A stretch of 64,000 nt of DNA from Mycobacterium dioxanotrophicus (GCF_002157835.1 NZ_CP020809.1:7440001-7504000); one strand, 5' to 3'; positions 45,523-55,051 are shown, counted from the first letter of the stretch. Translations and numbers: made by a program. Notes: generated from the sequence alone by a model not told the origin.

Positions 45523-48500
45523 TCAGAACGTCCCGCCGTCGGGGATGACCACCGAACCGCCGACGTCGTCCAGGAACGCCGCGGCACCGGCCTGCTCGCC
45601 GCGGGCGAGCGCGTCGGCCTCCCGGTTGACCAGCTTGATCAGCACATCGGTGGCCCAGTACACGTCCGGGGCGACATCACGGAAGATCGGCGTCTTCGAT
45701 GCCTTGGACCGCGTGGTGATGGTCGTGAACGCACCGTCCGGGGTGGCTCCCGGGGTGTCGGCGGGCAGGTACTGCGCGGCGACGTCGCGGACACTGCCCA
45801 GCCAGGTCTCCGCCGCGGCACGGCGCTCCTCTGGAGTCTGAGCGGCCGCGATCGGGCCGATCCGGGAGGTGACGCCCTGTCCGGAGGCCCCCGACCGCAG
45901 GAAGTCCCGCAGCAGGCCGGCCGCCGACAACTCGACGATGCCGCTGGCCGGGTCCTGGCTGTGCGAATCGTAAAGCTCACGCAACACGCTGTAGGGCCGC
46001 AGCGACCGCATCACCGGCGGCTCGTGCGACGTCGCGATGGCCAGCAGGATGCCCTCCAGCACTGCGGGCAGCCAGTCGTAGGACGCGGTGAACGCCGACG
46101 GCGGGGTGAGCAGCGGGTTGGGGAACGCCAGCCACTGGTTGTCGGCGCCGTCGTAGATGCGGACGGGGTCGTTGTACGGCGAGGCCGGGATCTGAATGCG
46201 GCCCAGGATCTGGCCGAGGAACCAGCCTGCGGCCATGGTGCGTCGCTCGTCGTCGGTCATCGGCAGCGACGCCGACAGCGGCCGCGAGCGCCGGTACCGC
46301 CAGAATTGGCCGCGGCCCGGTCCGGCGGTCTGCGCCCACTGTTGCGCGGCAGGCTTGAGCACCGAGTCGAACGCCAACGGCGAGTAGTTGGGGTACGAGC
46401 CGAAGATGTCGATGCGGGTGACGCTGTCCTCGTCGGACAGCGAACGGCCGTAGTTGTCCTTGGTGGCCTGGTCGATGCGCGGGTTGGCGCGTAACACCTC
46501 GGCCAGCGCGTCGGCCACCGGTTGCCCGGCGAACGGCACCTCGGAGAACTTGTACCGGTACTCGACCTGCTGGCCGGGGTGCACGCGTTGAAGCGCCTGA
46601 TCGTTGACGCTGGCCAGCGGGCGGGCCAGCGACAGCGCCTCGTTGAACTTGGTGGCGATGTCGCGGCGGCGCGTGCTGATCTCGGATTCCGCGGCGCCGA
46701 CACCCTGCACGTAGTCGCGCAGCGAGACCCGGCAGAACTCCTCGAACGCCTCGCCCGGCCGGCCCACGTAGAGCCGGGCACGCGCCAGCAGTTCGGCGGG
46801 ACGGGTGTGAATATCGAACTGCGCCATGGCCGGAACGCGCGGACGACCCGTTTCCGGGTCGGTGCCCAGCGCCCGGGTCACCCACGTCGAGGTGACCTCG
46901 GTCAGCCCGCCGGGTGCCGAGACACCGCCGGTGGTCTGCCACTGCCCCAGGATCACCCGGGTGCTGGCGTCGTCGACGGCGGTGCGCAGCGGGATCATCG
47001 CGTGCGCCCCGGCGACCGCCTTGGGTAGGTCGGTCTCGTAACGCTGCTTGAAGGCCGCCGAACTGATCAGCAGCACTTCGTTGTTGGCCTCGGCGAAGCG
47101 GGCGGGCACCAGCTCGTCGGAGTCGGCGGGCCAGGCCACGTACTGGTCGGTGGACAGCCGCGCCAGGCCGACGTCCGACGGCGGTTCGGCGCGCGCCTTC
47201 TCCAGCAGGATCATCGCCTCGCCGAGCGAATCACGCAGCGGGGCAAGCAGTTCGGCGCCCATCACCCGCATCACGTCGGCGATCCGGGCGGCCGCATCGG
47301 CGTAGAGCTGGCGACGCACCGAGGACCGGAACCCGTCGAGCGCCATCGCCAGCACCTGATCGGCGTTGGTCATCACGCCGCGCAGGGACCGCAGCGCGGC
47401 GTCGACCTGCGGGGGCACGGCGACGATGTCGGGCGGGCCCATCGCGCCCAGTTGCGCGACGCCCGGCGCCAGCACGTCGTCGATGTGCCTGCGCAACCGG
47501 TCGACGAGCTCGCGGGCGTACGGCAGGCCGAGAGTCGCCGCGGCCGCGCCGACCACCTGCTCGAGGTGCTCGGCGAATTCGCGGTGCCAGCTGTAGGCCA
47601 TCGCGTAGCCGATCTCGGCGCAGGTGCGGGCCAGGTCGGCCCGCCGGTTGAGCACCGCCTGACGGAAGATCGGTACCCACTGCTCGGCGGCCATGCCCTG
47701 CGGATTGGGCAGGAAACCGCGCAGCTGCCGTTCGATCAGATTGTTGACCGCACCGGCGACGGCCTCGGGAGCGAACGCCCCGGTTGCGATCCAGTTGCCC
47801 AGGATGCCGACCCGGGTCTGCTCGTCACCGGCCGCGTCGGGGATCCGGAGCTCACCGCAGTGGGTCTGCCACTGGCTGCTGAGCAGCGTGTCGAGCTGCT
47901 CGTTGCTGGATGCCGGGTTGCCGTGCTGGATGTGACCGAACAGCAGCTTGTCGGCTGCACTGCGGGCCAACCGCTGCGCCGCGTACTCGGCGTACCGATC
48001 GCGGCCCATGCTCAGGCTGGAGAAACCATAAGTGCCCCAAGGCAATACATCCCATGACGAGATGCCCCAGCCGAGCACGTCGCGGTCGCCGACGGGCGAG
48101 GCGGTGTTGCCGAGGTCGTAGGAGACGAACTGATCGCTGGCTTTGCCGCTCATCATCAACCCGGCCAGACCCCGCGCCAGGCCGCGGTACACGGCGTTCT
48201 GCGAGCCGTCGCCGAACAGGGTGCGGTCCGCACCGATGTAGCGGCCGACCGGGAACACGCGCGCGAACGGGATGGGCTCGCCGTCGCCGTGATGCTGACC
48301 CAGCGCCCGCAAGATCCGCACGTCGTGCTCGCGGGCAGCCCCGGCCTGGCTCGCCACGATCTCGCCCAGCATCGCCAGGGCGTTGGCGCGCACGCCGGTG
48401 CGGGCGCTCTCCGGCAACGAGTCGAAGATGTCGGGCGTCACCATGAAGACACCCATGAGCTTCGGGTCGAGTCCGGTGACCAGGGTCAGCAGCCGGCACA

Positions 48501-49074
48501 CGTCGAGCGCCATCGAGGCACCCGCACCGCCGGCCATCGACGACACCACCAGCACCAGCGGTGGCTCGTTCGGGTCGAACCGGCCCATGCCGGGCACGCT
48601 CGCGTTGGCCATCTCCGAGATGGTCTCGACCCGGAACAAGGTGTCCCAGGCCGACTGCAGCCGGGCGTGGATCTCGCTGGCCTTGCTCAGCGTGATCATC
48701 CGGCCGATCGCGCGGTACTGCCCGGCGCCGGCCGAGATCGGGTTGGTCACCTCTTGCGGATTGCGCGGCGCCCAGGTGGCGATGGTGTCGAGCGCACCAC
48801 CCGCGGCCAGCCGCTGCGAGAGCGCCCCGTCGAGGATCGCGTAGCTGCTGCCCTGCGGACCGCAGCCGATGTAGCTGCCGCCCTGGGTCGGCACGTTCGC
48901 CAGCCCCTCAGGTCCGGACTCCGCCGCGCTCGGGACGTCGATGTGCACGAATTGCCAACCAGCCAAAAGCTTTTCGATGCCGGCGGCGTGCAGCTCAGAA
49001 CGCAGCTGGTCCATCATGAACGCCAACGTGGCGCCACCCGAACCACCGCATCCGACTACCAGGAATCGACGCAT
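45523..49074 (-). CDS. Giant tubulin-like (Tubulin_2-type) GTP-binding protein
   Basis: The 1183-aa product opens with FLVVGCGGSGG, a nucleotide-binding loop at the end of the first strand. The tubulin signature-like loop SSMAGGAGASMA lies near residue 180, in place of GGGTGS. The first 450 residues would form the tubulin-like core, while the remaining 700 are helical and of unknown fold. No TM is seen. Proteins of this type are annotated as tubulin-like in actinobacteria and proteobacteria and have not been shown to polymerise as far as I know. The start overlaps the vWA stop by one base. Confidence 0.72.
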   Translation of the reverse strand: MRRFLVVGCGGSGGATLAFMMDQLRSELHAAGIEKLLAGWQFVHIDVPSAAESGPEGLANVPTQGGSYIGCGPQGSSYAILDGALSQRLAAGGALDTIATWAPRNPQEVTNPISAGAGQYRAIGRMITLSKASEIHARLQSAWDTLFRVETISEMANASVPGMGRFDPNEPPLVLVVSSMAGGAGASMALDVCRLLTLVTGLDPKLMGVFMVTPDIFDSLPESARTGVRANALAMLGEIVASQAGAAREHDVRILRALGQHHGDGEPIPFARVFPVGRYIGADRTLFGDGSQNAVYRGLARGLAGLMMSGKASDQFVSYDLGNTASPVGDRDVLGWGISSWDVLPWGTYGFSSLSMGRDRYAEYAAQRLARSAADKLLFGHIQHGNPASSNEQLDTLLSSQWQTHCGELRIPDAAGDEQTRVGILGNWIATGAFAPEAVAGAVNNLIERQLRGFLPNPQGMAAEQWVPIFRQAVLNRRADLARTCAEIGYAMAYSWHREFAEHLEQVVGAAAATLGLPYARELVDRLRRHIDDVLAPGVAQLGAMGPPDIVAVPPQVDAALRSLRGVMTNADQVLAMALDGFRSSVRRQLYADAAARIADVMRVMGAELLAPLRDSLGEAMILLEKARAEPPSDVGLARLSTDQYVAWPADSDELVPARFAEANNEVLLISSAAFKQRYETDLPKAVAGAHAMIPLRTAVDDASTRVILGQWQTTGGVSAPGGLTEVTSTWVTRALGTDPETGRPRVPAMAQFDIHTRPAELLARARLYVGRPGEAFEEFCRVSLRDYVQGVGAAESEISTRRRDIATKFNEALSLARPLASVNDQALQRVHPGQQVEYRYKFSEVPFAGQPVADALAEVLRANPRIDQATKDNYGRSLSDEDSVTRIDIFGSYPNYSPLAFDSVLKPAAQQWAQTAGPGRGQFWRYRRSRPLSASLPMTDDERRTMAAGWFLGQILGRIQIPASPYNDPVRIYDGADNQWLAFPNPLLTPPSAFTASYDWLPAVLEGILLAIATSHEPPVMRSLRPYSVLRELYDSHSQDPASGIVELSAAGLLRDFLRSGASGQGVTSRIGPIAAAQTPEERRAAAETWLGSVRDVAAQYLPADTPGATPDGAFTTITTRSKASKTPIFRDVAPDVYWATDVLIKLVNREADALARGEQAGAAAFLDDVGGSVVIPDGGTF

Positions 49075-52000
49075 CAGGCTCCTCCACCAAAGGGGTCGAA
49101 CGGATCAGAGTCATACCGCTGAGGCGGCGCGGGAGGCGGGCCACCGCGCCGGTCATCGGGCGGGGGCTGCTGTTGCTGCGGCGGCTGCTGTTGAGGCGGC
49201 TGCTGCGGCGGGTACCCGCCCGGCTGGTAGGTGATGGGCGCCTGCTGGGTCACCTCATATGGGTCCGGCGGAGGCGGGTTGGCGCCCGGCCGGTAGTTCA
49301 CCGGGGCGTGCTGGGTCACCTCGTGCGGGTCGGGCGGACGCGGGGTCGGCGGGGCGGGCGCCGCTCCCCCGCCACCGAACGGATCCGCACCCTGCGGAGC
49401 CTGAGCGTGGGAACCGACCGGAGCCATCGGCGCCGGACCGCCCCCGCCACCGAACGGGTCATAACCCGTCGGGGCACCCCCGCCGGCGCCCTCGCCGAAC
49501 GGTGAGCCGCCCTGCCCCTGATCGTCATACGGCGAGGCCTGCCCGGCCTGCACCGCACGCAGGCGTAGCCCGTTGAGCAGCTCGGGCAGTCGGCGGGCCA
49601 CCTCTTCGAAGATCTTCTCCCTGGCGGCGGTGTCGGTGTTGCCGCTGACCAGCAGCAGCACCTCGGCCTGTGAGGACGGTCCGCGCGGATCGTGCAACAC
49701 CACCCAGGTGTTGTGCACGGCCAGCGGCAGCACCGCATGCAGCCCCGTGCCGTCGGTGCCCGGCAGCTCCGAACTCACGCTCAGCAGGTTGCCCGCGTCG
49801 ACCACGACGCGGCCTGCGCCGAACGGGCTGCGGCCCATCACGGCGTTGAGGGTGACGCCCAGCACCGACAGCCGCCGAACCCCGTCGGTCAACCCGGTCA
49901 CCGGCTGCACGAGATCGGTTTCGGCCATGGCGAACGGTTCCCCGTTGCGCAGCGTCATGTCCTGGTTGACCTCGACGGGGATGCGCTCGGCCAGCAGCGG
50001 GGTGTTCGGGATCTTGGTCACCCACCACTTGGACAGGTACAGCAGGCCCAGTGGGATGCCCGGGCCCAGCAGCAGCGCCGCGATCAGCACCAGCACGAAA
50101 TTGGTGGTGTTCAGCGGCTTGAGCAGCGAGGCCACGAACGGCACGTCGACAACCTGCCCGTCGTCGGGGTGGTCGAGCGCCGCGACGTGCACGGGCACCG
50201 TGCCGTTGAGGCCGCCGTGGCCGTCGTGCTCGGTGCGCAGCGTGACCTGCAGCTGCCCGGTCTGTCCTTCCTCGACCTTGAGGCAATTGCTCGACGAGTT
50301 GGACGGCGACGTCAGGGTTGGCGTGCCGATGTCGTCGGGGCTGGCCGTGGTCTTGATGGCTTCGCCGTCGGCGATCCACGCACAGCCCGGGCCGGTGATG
50401 GCCAGTTGCGCCGTCACGCCCTTGGCCGCTTGCACGGTGCCGAAATCGATGCGCTCACCCGGTGTGGGCAGCCCGAGCTTCGGCAGGATCTGCACGGTCT
50501 CGGTCTTGTCCTGCGGCGAGAGTTTGGTGCCAGGGGCGATCTGCACGCCGGCCGGGTCGATGGCCGGCGCCGTGGTGACGACGAGGGACATCTTGAGCGT
50601 TGCGCGGCCCGGGTTGACCTTCGACAGGTCGGCTTTGACCGGCTTGCCGATGTCCTCCTTGGCCGCCGCATCCAGCAGCGAGATGGGTTCCTTGCCGTCG
50701 GGCACCAATTGGACCGTCATCTCCGCGGTGCCGGCCAGACTGTCGGTCGGCACCGGCTTGCCCTTGGCGTCGACCAATCCGAAGGTCAGATCGTCGACGG
50801 TCGCGCCGCTGCGCCACTGGACCTTGTCGGCCTTCAGCAGCGCCGGGAAGATGTCGGTGCTGATGTGGATGTTGACCTTCGACACCGCGTCGGCATGCTC
50901 GCCGGTGGTGTCGACGTAGACGATGGCCCACTGGCCCGCCCACTCGCCGCTGCCCGCGTTGTTGATCGCGATGGACTGCGCAGTCTCGGACTGCCATTCG
51001 TAGCTGACCGGCGTGCCACCGACCTCGACGTTGACCTTGCCGTCCTTCTTGGGCAGCTCGACGGTCTGTCCCGACGGTGACACCAGGTACGGGACGACGC
51101 CCGTCACATCACCCGAGCCGAGGATGTTCACCGACTTGATCGACTTGTCCAGCACGAAGTTGTGTCGCGCCTCCGGGCACACCTGCAGCTGGCACACCGG
51201 GCCCTGGGTGTTGATGCCGGGATCCGGGGTCAGCGAGTCGAAGGCGAACAGCATGTCGTCGATGTTGGACACCGGATAGAAGTCGCCGGGCACGGGATCG
51301 GTGATGTTGCCGCACTTCATCCCGTTCAGACCCTTGCCGGTGGCGATCGCGCTCATCACGTCGAAGTCGGCGGGCGTCTCCTTGGCGCCCAGACCGACGG
51401 CCAGCGTCACGATCTCGGCCGAACGGATCTGGTCGGCCAGCCCACCCGCGCGGCAGATCGAGTCGATCGACTTCTGTTTGGCTGCCTCGACGCCGGCCTG
51501 CGTGCTGAGGTCCACCCCCTCGGCATACGGCTTGGTCACCTGGCGGGGAGTGAAGTCGATCTGACCGTCGGAGAACCACGCGATGGCCTGGCAGCGCTGC
51601 CCGCCGTTGGGGCCCTGCCCGCGTGCGGCCAACGCCTGCCGCGCGCCGTCGAGCGCTTGCCAGTAATCGGTGTCCAGACCGTTGTTCTTCGATTTGATCT
51701 CGTCGAGCTGCTGTGCCGTCGAGTCGGCGGTCGCGGCGGTGAGCTCGCTCCAGTCGTGTTCCGGCTTATAGGTGTCGGAGAATCCGGCGGCGGCCACATC
51801 GAGCTTGGCGTCGACCCGGTCGGCGTAGCGGCCAAGGGTCTGCAACAGATAGCGGGCGGCGTCCACCCGGGCGCCGTCGGGGTCGGTCTGCTGAAGGCTG
51901 CCCGATTCGTCGAACAGCAGCAGCAGGTCGCCCGTCTTCTGGGCGGCCAGGCACGCGCCGAACCGCTTTGCCCCGCCAGAGGCCGTTTCCGCCGAGGCGA

Positions 52001-52091
52001 CCGGCGCCCAGCCCATCAATACGACCGCCGCGGCCAGCACGGCCGCGACGGTGAACCTCATGGTCCTCGACCTGGTGATCCCCCGAACCAT
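49074..52091 (-). CDS. Exported, membrane-anchored vWA protein with DPFGG-rich cytoplasmic tail
   Basis: The 1005-aa product begins with a signal peptide ending near VASAE. The vWA domain has MIDAS DESGS near residue 60, paired cysteines and an Ig-like extracellular region (about 330-650). One TM lies at about 662-684, then a cytoplasmic part of about 320 residues with a folded piece and a Pro/Gln-rich tail with several DPFGGG and PHEVTQ repeats. It links outside to inside. The start at 52091 lies three bases after the previous stop; ATG 52061 is an alternative. Confidence 0.72.
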   Translation of the reverse strand: MVRGITRSRTMRFTVAAVLAAAVVLMGWAPVASAETASGGAKRFGACLAAQKTGDLLLLFDESGSLQQTDPDGARVDAARYLLQTLGRYADRVDAKLDVAAAGFSDTYKPEHDWSELTAATADSTAQQLDEIKSKNNGLDTDYWQALDGARQALAARGQGPNGGQRCQAIAWFSDGQIDFTPRQVTKPYAEGVDLSTQAGVEAAKQKSIDSICRAGGLADQIRSAEIVTLAVGLGAKETPADFDVMSAIATGKGLNGMKCGNITDPVPGDFYPVSNIDDMLFAFDSLTPDPGINTQGPVCQLQVCPEARHNFVLDKSIKSVNILGSGDVTGVVPYLVSPSGQTVELPKKDGKVNVEVGGTPVSYEWQSETAQSIAINNAGSGEWAGQWAIVYVDTTGEHADAVSKVNIHISTDIFPALLKADKVQWRSGATVDDLTFGLVDAKGKPVPTDSLAGTAEMTVQLVPDGKEPISLLDAAAKEDIGKPVKADLSKVNPGRATLKMSLVVTTAPAIDPAGVQIAPGTKLSPQDKTETVQILPKLGLPTPGERIDFGTVQAAKGVTAQLAITGPGCAWIADGEAIKTTASPDDIGTPTLTSPSNSSSNCLKVEEGQTGQLQVTLRTEHDGHGGLNGTVPVHVAALDHPDDGQVVDVPFVASLLKPLNTTNFVLVLIAALLLGPGIPLGLLYLSKWWVTKIPNTPLLAERIPVEVNQDMTLRNGEPFAMAETDLVQPVTGLTDGVRRLSVLGVTLNAVMGRSPFGAGRVVVDAGNLLSVSSELPGTDGTGLHAVLPLAVHNTWVVLHDPRGPSSQAEVLLLVSGNTDTAAREKIFEEVARRLPELLNGLRLRAVQAGQASPYDDQGQGGSPFGEGAGGGAPTGYDPFGGGGGPAPMAPVGSHAQAPQGADPFGGGGAAPAPPTPRPPDPHEVTQHAPVNYRPGANPPPPDPYEVTQQAPITYQPGGYPPQQPPQQQPPQQQQPPPDDRRGGPPPAPPQRYDSDPFDPFGGGA

Positions 52092-52094
52092 CCC

Positions 52095-52661
52095 CTATAA
52101 CCTGCCTGCCCACAGAGCGATCTGCCAGGCGCCGATGGCGATGCCGACGAGGCACACCGCCAACACCACCCAATACAACGTTGTCGTCCAACCTGGCGCC
52201 GAATAGATGAACTCGGTCCTTCTGCGGGTGTCCACCCGGGTGTAGAGGGCCAGCGCGCCGATCGCGATGGGGCCGGCCAGCAGCCACCCGGCCACCGCGG
52301 TCGGCCAGCCGAGCCCAAGGACCGCGCCAAGGATGCCGACGATGACGCCGAGCAACGCCAGTCCCAGCGCCACCGCGAACCAGACCAGCGGTGGGCCTGC
52401 GGTTTGCAGCGTTGCTCCCGGTGCGACGGCGGCGGGCTGACCGAACGCGTCGACGGCGCCGTAGTTACCGGTATCCGGCGCGGCGCCGAACGCGTCCTGA
52501 GGCTGCGTGTGCTGTGTGCGCGGTTGGCCCGGAGGTTGCCCTGCCCACGGGTCGAAACCGCCGGACTGCGGCGCCGACGGCGCACCGGCCGGTGCGCCCT
52601 GCTGGCTCGGCCGCTTCGGTGGCCCGAAGTCGCTGAAATCGAACGGGTTCGGATTGCTCAT
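52095..52661 (-). CDS. Small multi-TM protein with Pro/Gly tail
   Basis: The 188-aa product starts at ATG 52661 (MSNPNPFDFSDFG). A cytoplasmic tail with the NPFDFSDFG and FDPWAG motifs leads to about four TM helices (residues 85-188), much like other DUF-type small membrane proteins of mycobacteria. It lies directly before the exported vWA gene. The longer upstream frame is not supported. Confidence 0.65.
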   Translation of the reverse strand: MSNPNPFDFSDFGPPKRPSQQGAPAGAPSAPQSGGFDPWAGQPPGQPRTQHTQPQDAFGAAPDTGNYGAVDAFGQPAAVAPGATLQTAGPPLVWFAVALGLALLGVIVGILGAVLGLGWPTAVAGWLLAGPIAIGALALYTRVDTRRRTEFIYSAPGWTTTLYWVVLAVCLVGIAIGAWQIALWAGRL

Positions 52662-52867
52662 GACCGCCCCAATCCTCCGTTCTGCGATCCGGTCATCCAG
52701 GCGTCGGCGACCGCGCGAATGCGTCGGCAGCAGCCCGCTGTGGTTGCTGTGAACACCGGTCGGGCGGCATTGCACGACTCTATCGGAGACATCTCGACTC
52801 GGACCCCGTCAGCTAACTTCCGCCGGAGCGGTCGCAGCGGTCCGTTCGCATCCGCGCGGAACCCATG

Positions 52868-53638
52868 TCAGCCGCGGTAAGGCGAGATGCAGGCGAAGAT
52901 CGTCTGGTCCGCATCTGCGATGAATTGGTCTGTGCACACGTTGGTCGGTGCCACCTTGTCGACGCGATAGATCCCCGGGATCGCGAGGCACGCCGACCGC
53001 ACCATCGTGACGGCCTTGGCGTCGGGGTTGTTCGGAGAGGCCCCATGCTCCTCTATCTGAATGCAGTCCCCGGCCCGCAGATCGGTGACGTGGACCTGCT
53101 GGGGCTGCGGCGGAGGGGGCGGCGCAGGCACCGTGGTGCGCGTCGTCGACCGCTTGGTGGTGGTTTTCGACGTGCTGGTCTTCGATGTCGTTGTGGTGGT
53201 CGTCGTAGTCGAGGACGACGAGTCGTTCTTGTTCAGCACCAGGAACACGACAAGCGCGATGATCGCCACGAAGATCATCAGGTAGGACACTGTCAGACCG
53301 ATCAGGGCGCGTTCACGGCCCTTCTCACCGGTCTTCTTGATCTGTGACAGCGCCAGATGCCCGAGTACCGCACCGATGGGCGCGAAGACGACGCCGAAGA
53401 CGATCGAAAGCGTTGCCAACGCGTTGGTCTGACCCGACTGTGGGCCGGGCGGTGGTCCGTATCCCGGCGGCCCCGGCGGATAGCCAGGAGGGGGCCCCTG
53501 CGGCGGAAAACCGGGCGGACCGCCCGGTGCGCCGGGAAATCCCGGTGGACCTGCGGGAGGAAAGCCTCCGCCTTGTCCGGCGAACGGATCATTGCCGAAC
53601 GGACCTGTCGGGCCACCCCCGTACCCGCCGTATGTCAT
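52868..53638 (-). CDS. DUF4190 protein with LppU-like extracellular domain
   Basis: The 256-aa product has a Gly/Pro-rich tail with NDPFAGQGGG, a DUF4190 two-helix part at about residues 73-132 and a Thr/Ser linker. The end domain (VTDLRAGDCI, then AVTMVRSACLA, NVCTDQ and IFACIS) resembles LppU/septum-formation-type domains and has four cysteines that should pair outside the membrane. It is separated from the rest of the cluster by 206 bases and could be the first gene or its own unit. Confidence 0.7.
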   Translation of the reverse strand: MTYGGYGGGPTGPFGNDPFAGQGGGFPPAGPPGFPGAPGGPPGFPPQGPPPGYPPGPPGYGPPPGPQSGQTNALATLSIVFGVVFAPIGAVLGHLALSQIKKTGEKGRERALIGLTVSYLMIFVAIIALVVFLVLNKNDSSSSTTTTTTTTSKTSTSKTTTKRSTTRTTVPAPPPPPQPQQVHVTDLRAGDCIQIEEHGASPNNPDAKAVTMVRSACLAIPGIYRVDKVAPTNVCTDQFIADADQTIFACISPYRG

Positions 53639-54232
53639 TTATCAGTCCCGCCGTCGACTACGCGTGATTCTGCGTCAAATTCCACCACCATTGCACACGG
53701 ATTACCCGTCAATGTCGGTGCGGAGACTCGATCGTAATCGGCCCGCGTTTGCCATGCGTGCCGCTGCGTACTGGACTGTGCCACTACCGCCTCGAGCCTC
53801 CTTCGGTGTTCCACGTGCAACGGCCGCCTTGAGCCTAACCCGGCATGACCCGCCCTCCCGGCACCAAATAGGTTGGCTGAGCGAGTGCACAGGAAGGGGT
53901 CGCCCGCTGTGGCTCCCGGGTGGTCGTCTTCCGTTGTCCTACATCGTTGAACACGTCACTCACGTCGAGCCCATCCTCTCCGCCGGAGTGGTCACCGGGC
54001 GCGTGGAATCTGTTGCTGGACAACAGTTCTGAAATAGTTGTCGGGCAATCGGAGATGCACGCCGTCAAGAGGTGCGCCGACCATGCTCCCGCTTGTCGCC
54101 TCGCCGCAACGACGGCTCACCGAACTGCGGAGACCGGAGCACTAAGACGTTCGTTCGAGTCAATGGTTCGAGACAGCGCGTGGATAAGCTTCGCGTAGCC
54201 AAACAACATCTTCGGAAACTGGAGAGCGTGCC
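53639..54232. other. Intergenic region between GTPase cluster and TetR gene
   Basis: These 594 bases hold the divergent promoters for the minus-strand cluster (leaving at 53638) and the plus-strand TetR gene (54233). I see only short frames with no family resemblance and no RNA gene. GGAGAGCG just before 54233 gives the ribosome site for the TetR gene. Confidence 0.4.
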
Positions 54233-54820
54233 ATGCGGGTGCCGGCAGACGAACGAAAAGAACAACTGATCTCGGCGACCGTTGAACTGATGCGTCGCGA
54301 GGGTGTTCAGTCGGTGACCATCCGGGCGATTGCCAAGGAGGCCAACGCCAACTTGGCTGCGGCACATTATTGCTTCAGCAACAAGGACGAGCTCATGGAC
54401 GCGGCCGCCGAGGCGTGGTTCAAGAACTTGAGCCGGTTTTCCAAAGACGCCTCGATTGAGCTGGGGCTCCGTACGGCAGTGGAACAGGTGGCAGACGGCT
54501 ACTGGCGCGCGTTGGAAGAAGAACCAAGGAGCCTGCTCGCCGAGTTCGAACTCATCTTCTGGGCAACGCGGAATGCCGCCGTCAGCCCGCTGGCTACGAA
54601 AATTTACCCTGCCTACGAAGCGGAACTCGGACGCATCTTCTCCTCCGCCGCCGGTAACAGTGGTGACGAATGCCTCATCGGATTCCCGGCGCTCGTCAGA
54701 TCCTTTCTGATGGTTTACGACGGGGCTGCCATCCAGTATCTGACCGATCCGACAGCCGCTGATTACCGAGCTTTGTTCTTCATGATGGTTGACGCACTGC
54801 TGGTCAAAGCCGGCGTGTAA
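54233..54820 (+). CDS. TetR-family regulator, paralogue A
   Basis: The 195-aa product has the TetR N-terminal HTH (SVTIRAIAKEANANLAAAHYCF, residues about 25-46) and a ligand-binding helical domain. It is closely related to the regulator at 60141-60728 over its full length, and the two flank the BCCT transporter gene. It likely represses the transporter or itself. The ATG lies after GGAGAGCG. Ligand unknown; an osmolyte such as betaine or choline is a guess from the neighbour. Confidence 0.85.
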   Translation: MRVPADERKEQLISATVELMRREGVQSVTIRAIAKEANANLAAAHYCFSNKDELMDAAAEAWFKNLSRFSKDASIELGLRTAVEQVADGYWRALEEEPRSLLAEFELIFWATRNAAVSPLATKIYPAYEAELGRIFSSAAGNSGDECLIGFPALVRSFLMVYDGAAIQYLTDPTAADYRALFFMMVDALLVKAGV

Positions 54821-55032
54821 GTTCCGCTACCCCTGACGGCTACCGCTCGCGTGCATCCCATTCGAATCTGGCTCCGCACTGAATCCAGCGCCACGCAGCT
54901 AACCCCTCCGGCCATGCTGACGCCCGGCGGCGCCGCAGAGTCAGCCCGTCTCCAGAATCTTCCGACCGCGCCCCCCGACAGGCCGGCGGGCGCCCACCCA
55001 TGCCCGAGTTGATCCAGGTCCGACATCACTAA

Positions 55033-55051
55033 CGACCGTCTTAAACGGTTG
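55033..55051. promoter_or_regulatory. Imperfect inverted repeat upstream of BCCT gene, candidate TetR operator
   Basis: CGACCGT and ACGGTTG form a 7-bp inverted repeat with one mismatch around CTTAA, in the 482-base gap between the TetR and BCCT genes. A TTAAAC direct repeat (about 55041 and 55054) overlaps it. The size and place suit a TetR-family operator, but no second site was found to support it. The rest of the gap 54821-55302 shows no gene. Confidence 0.3.

Noticed and set aside
42878..45841. 987-aa plus-strand open frame
   Set aside because: It is an antisense shadow of the two-TM gene, with Arg/His/Gly/Pro-rich composition typical of GC-rich antisense frames.
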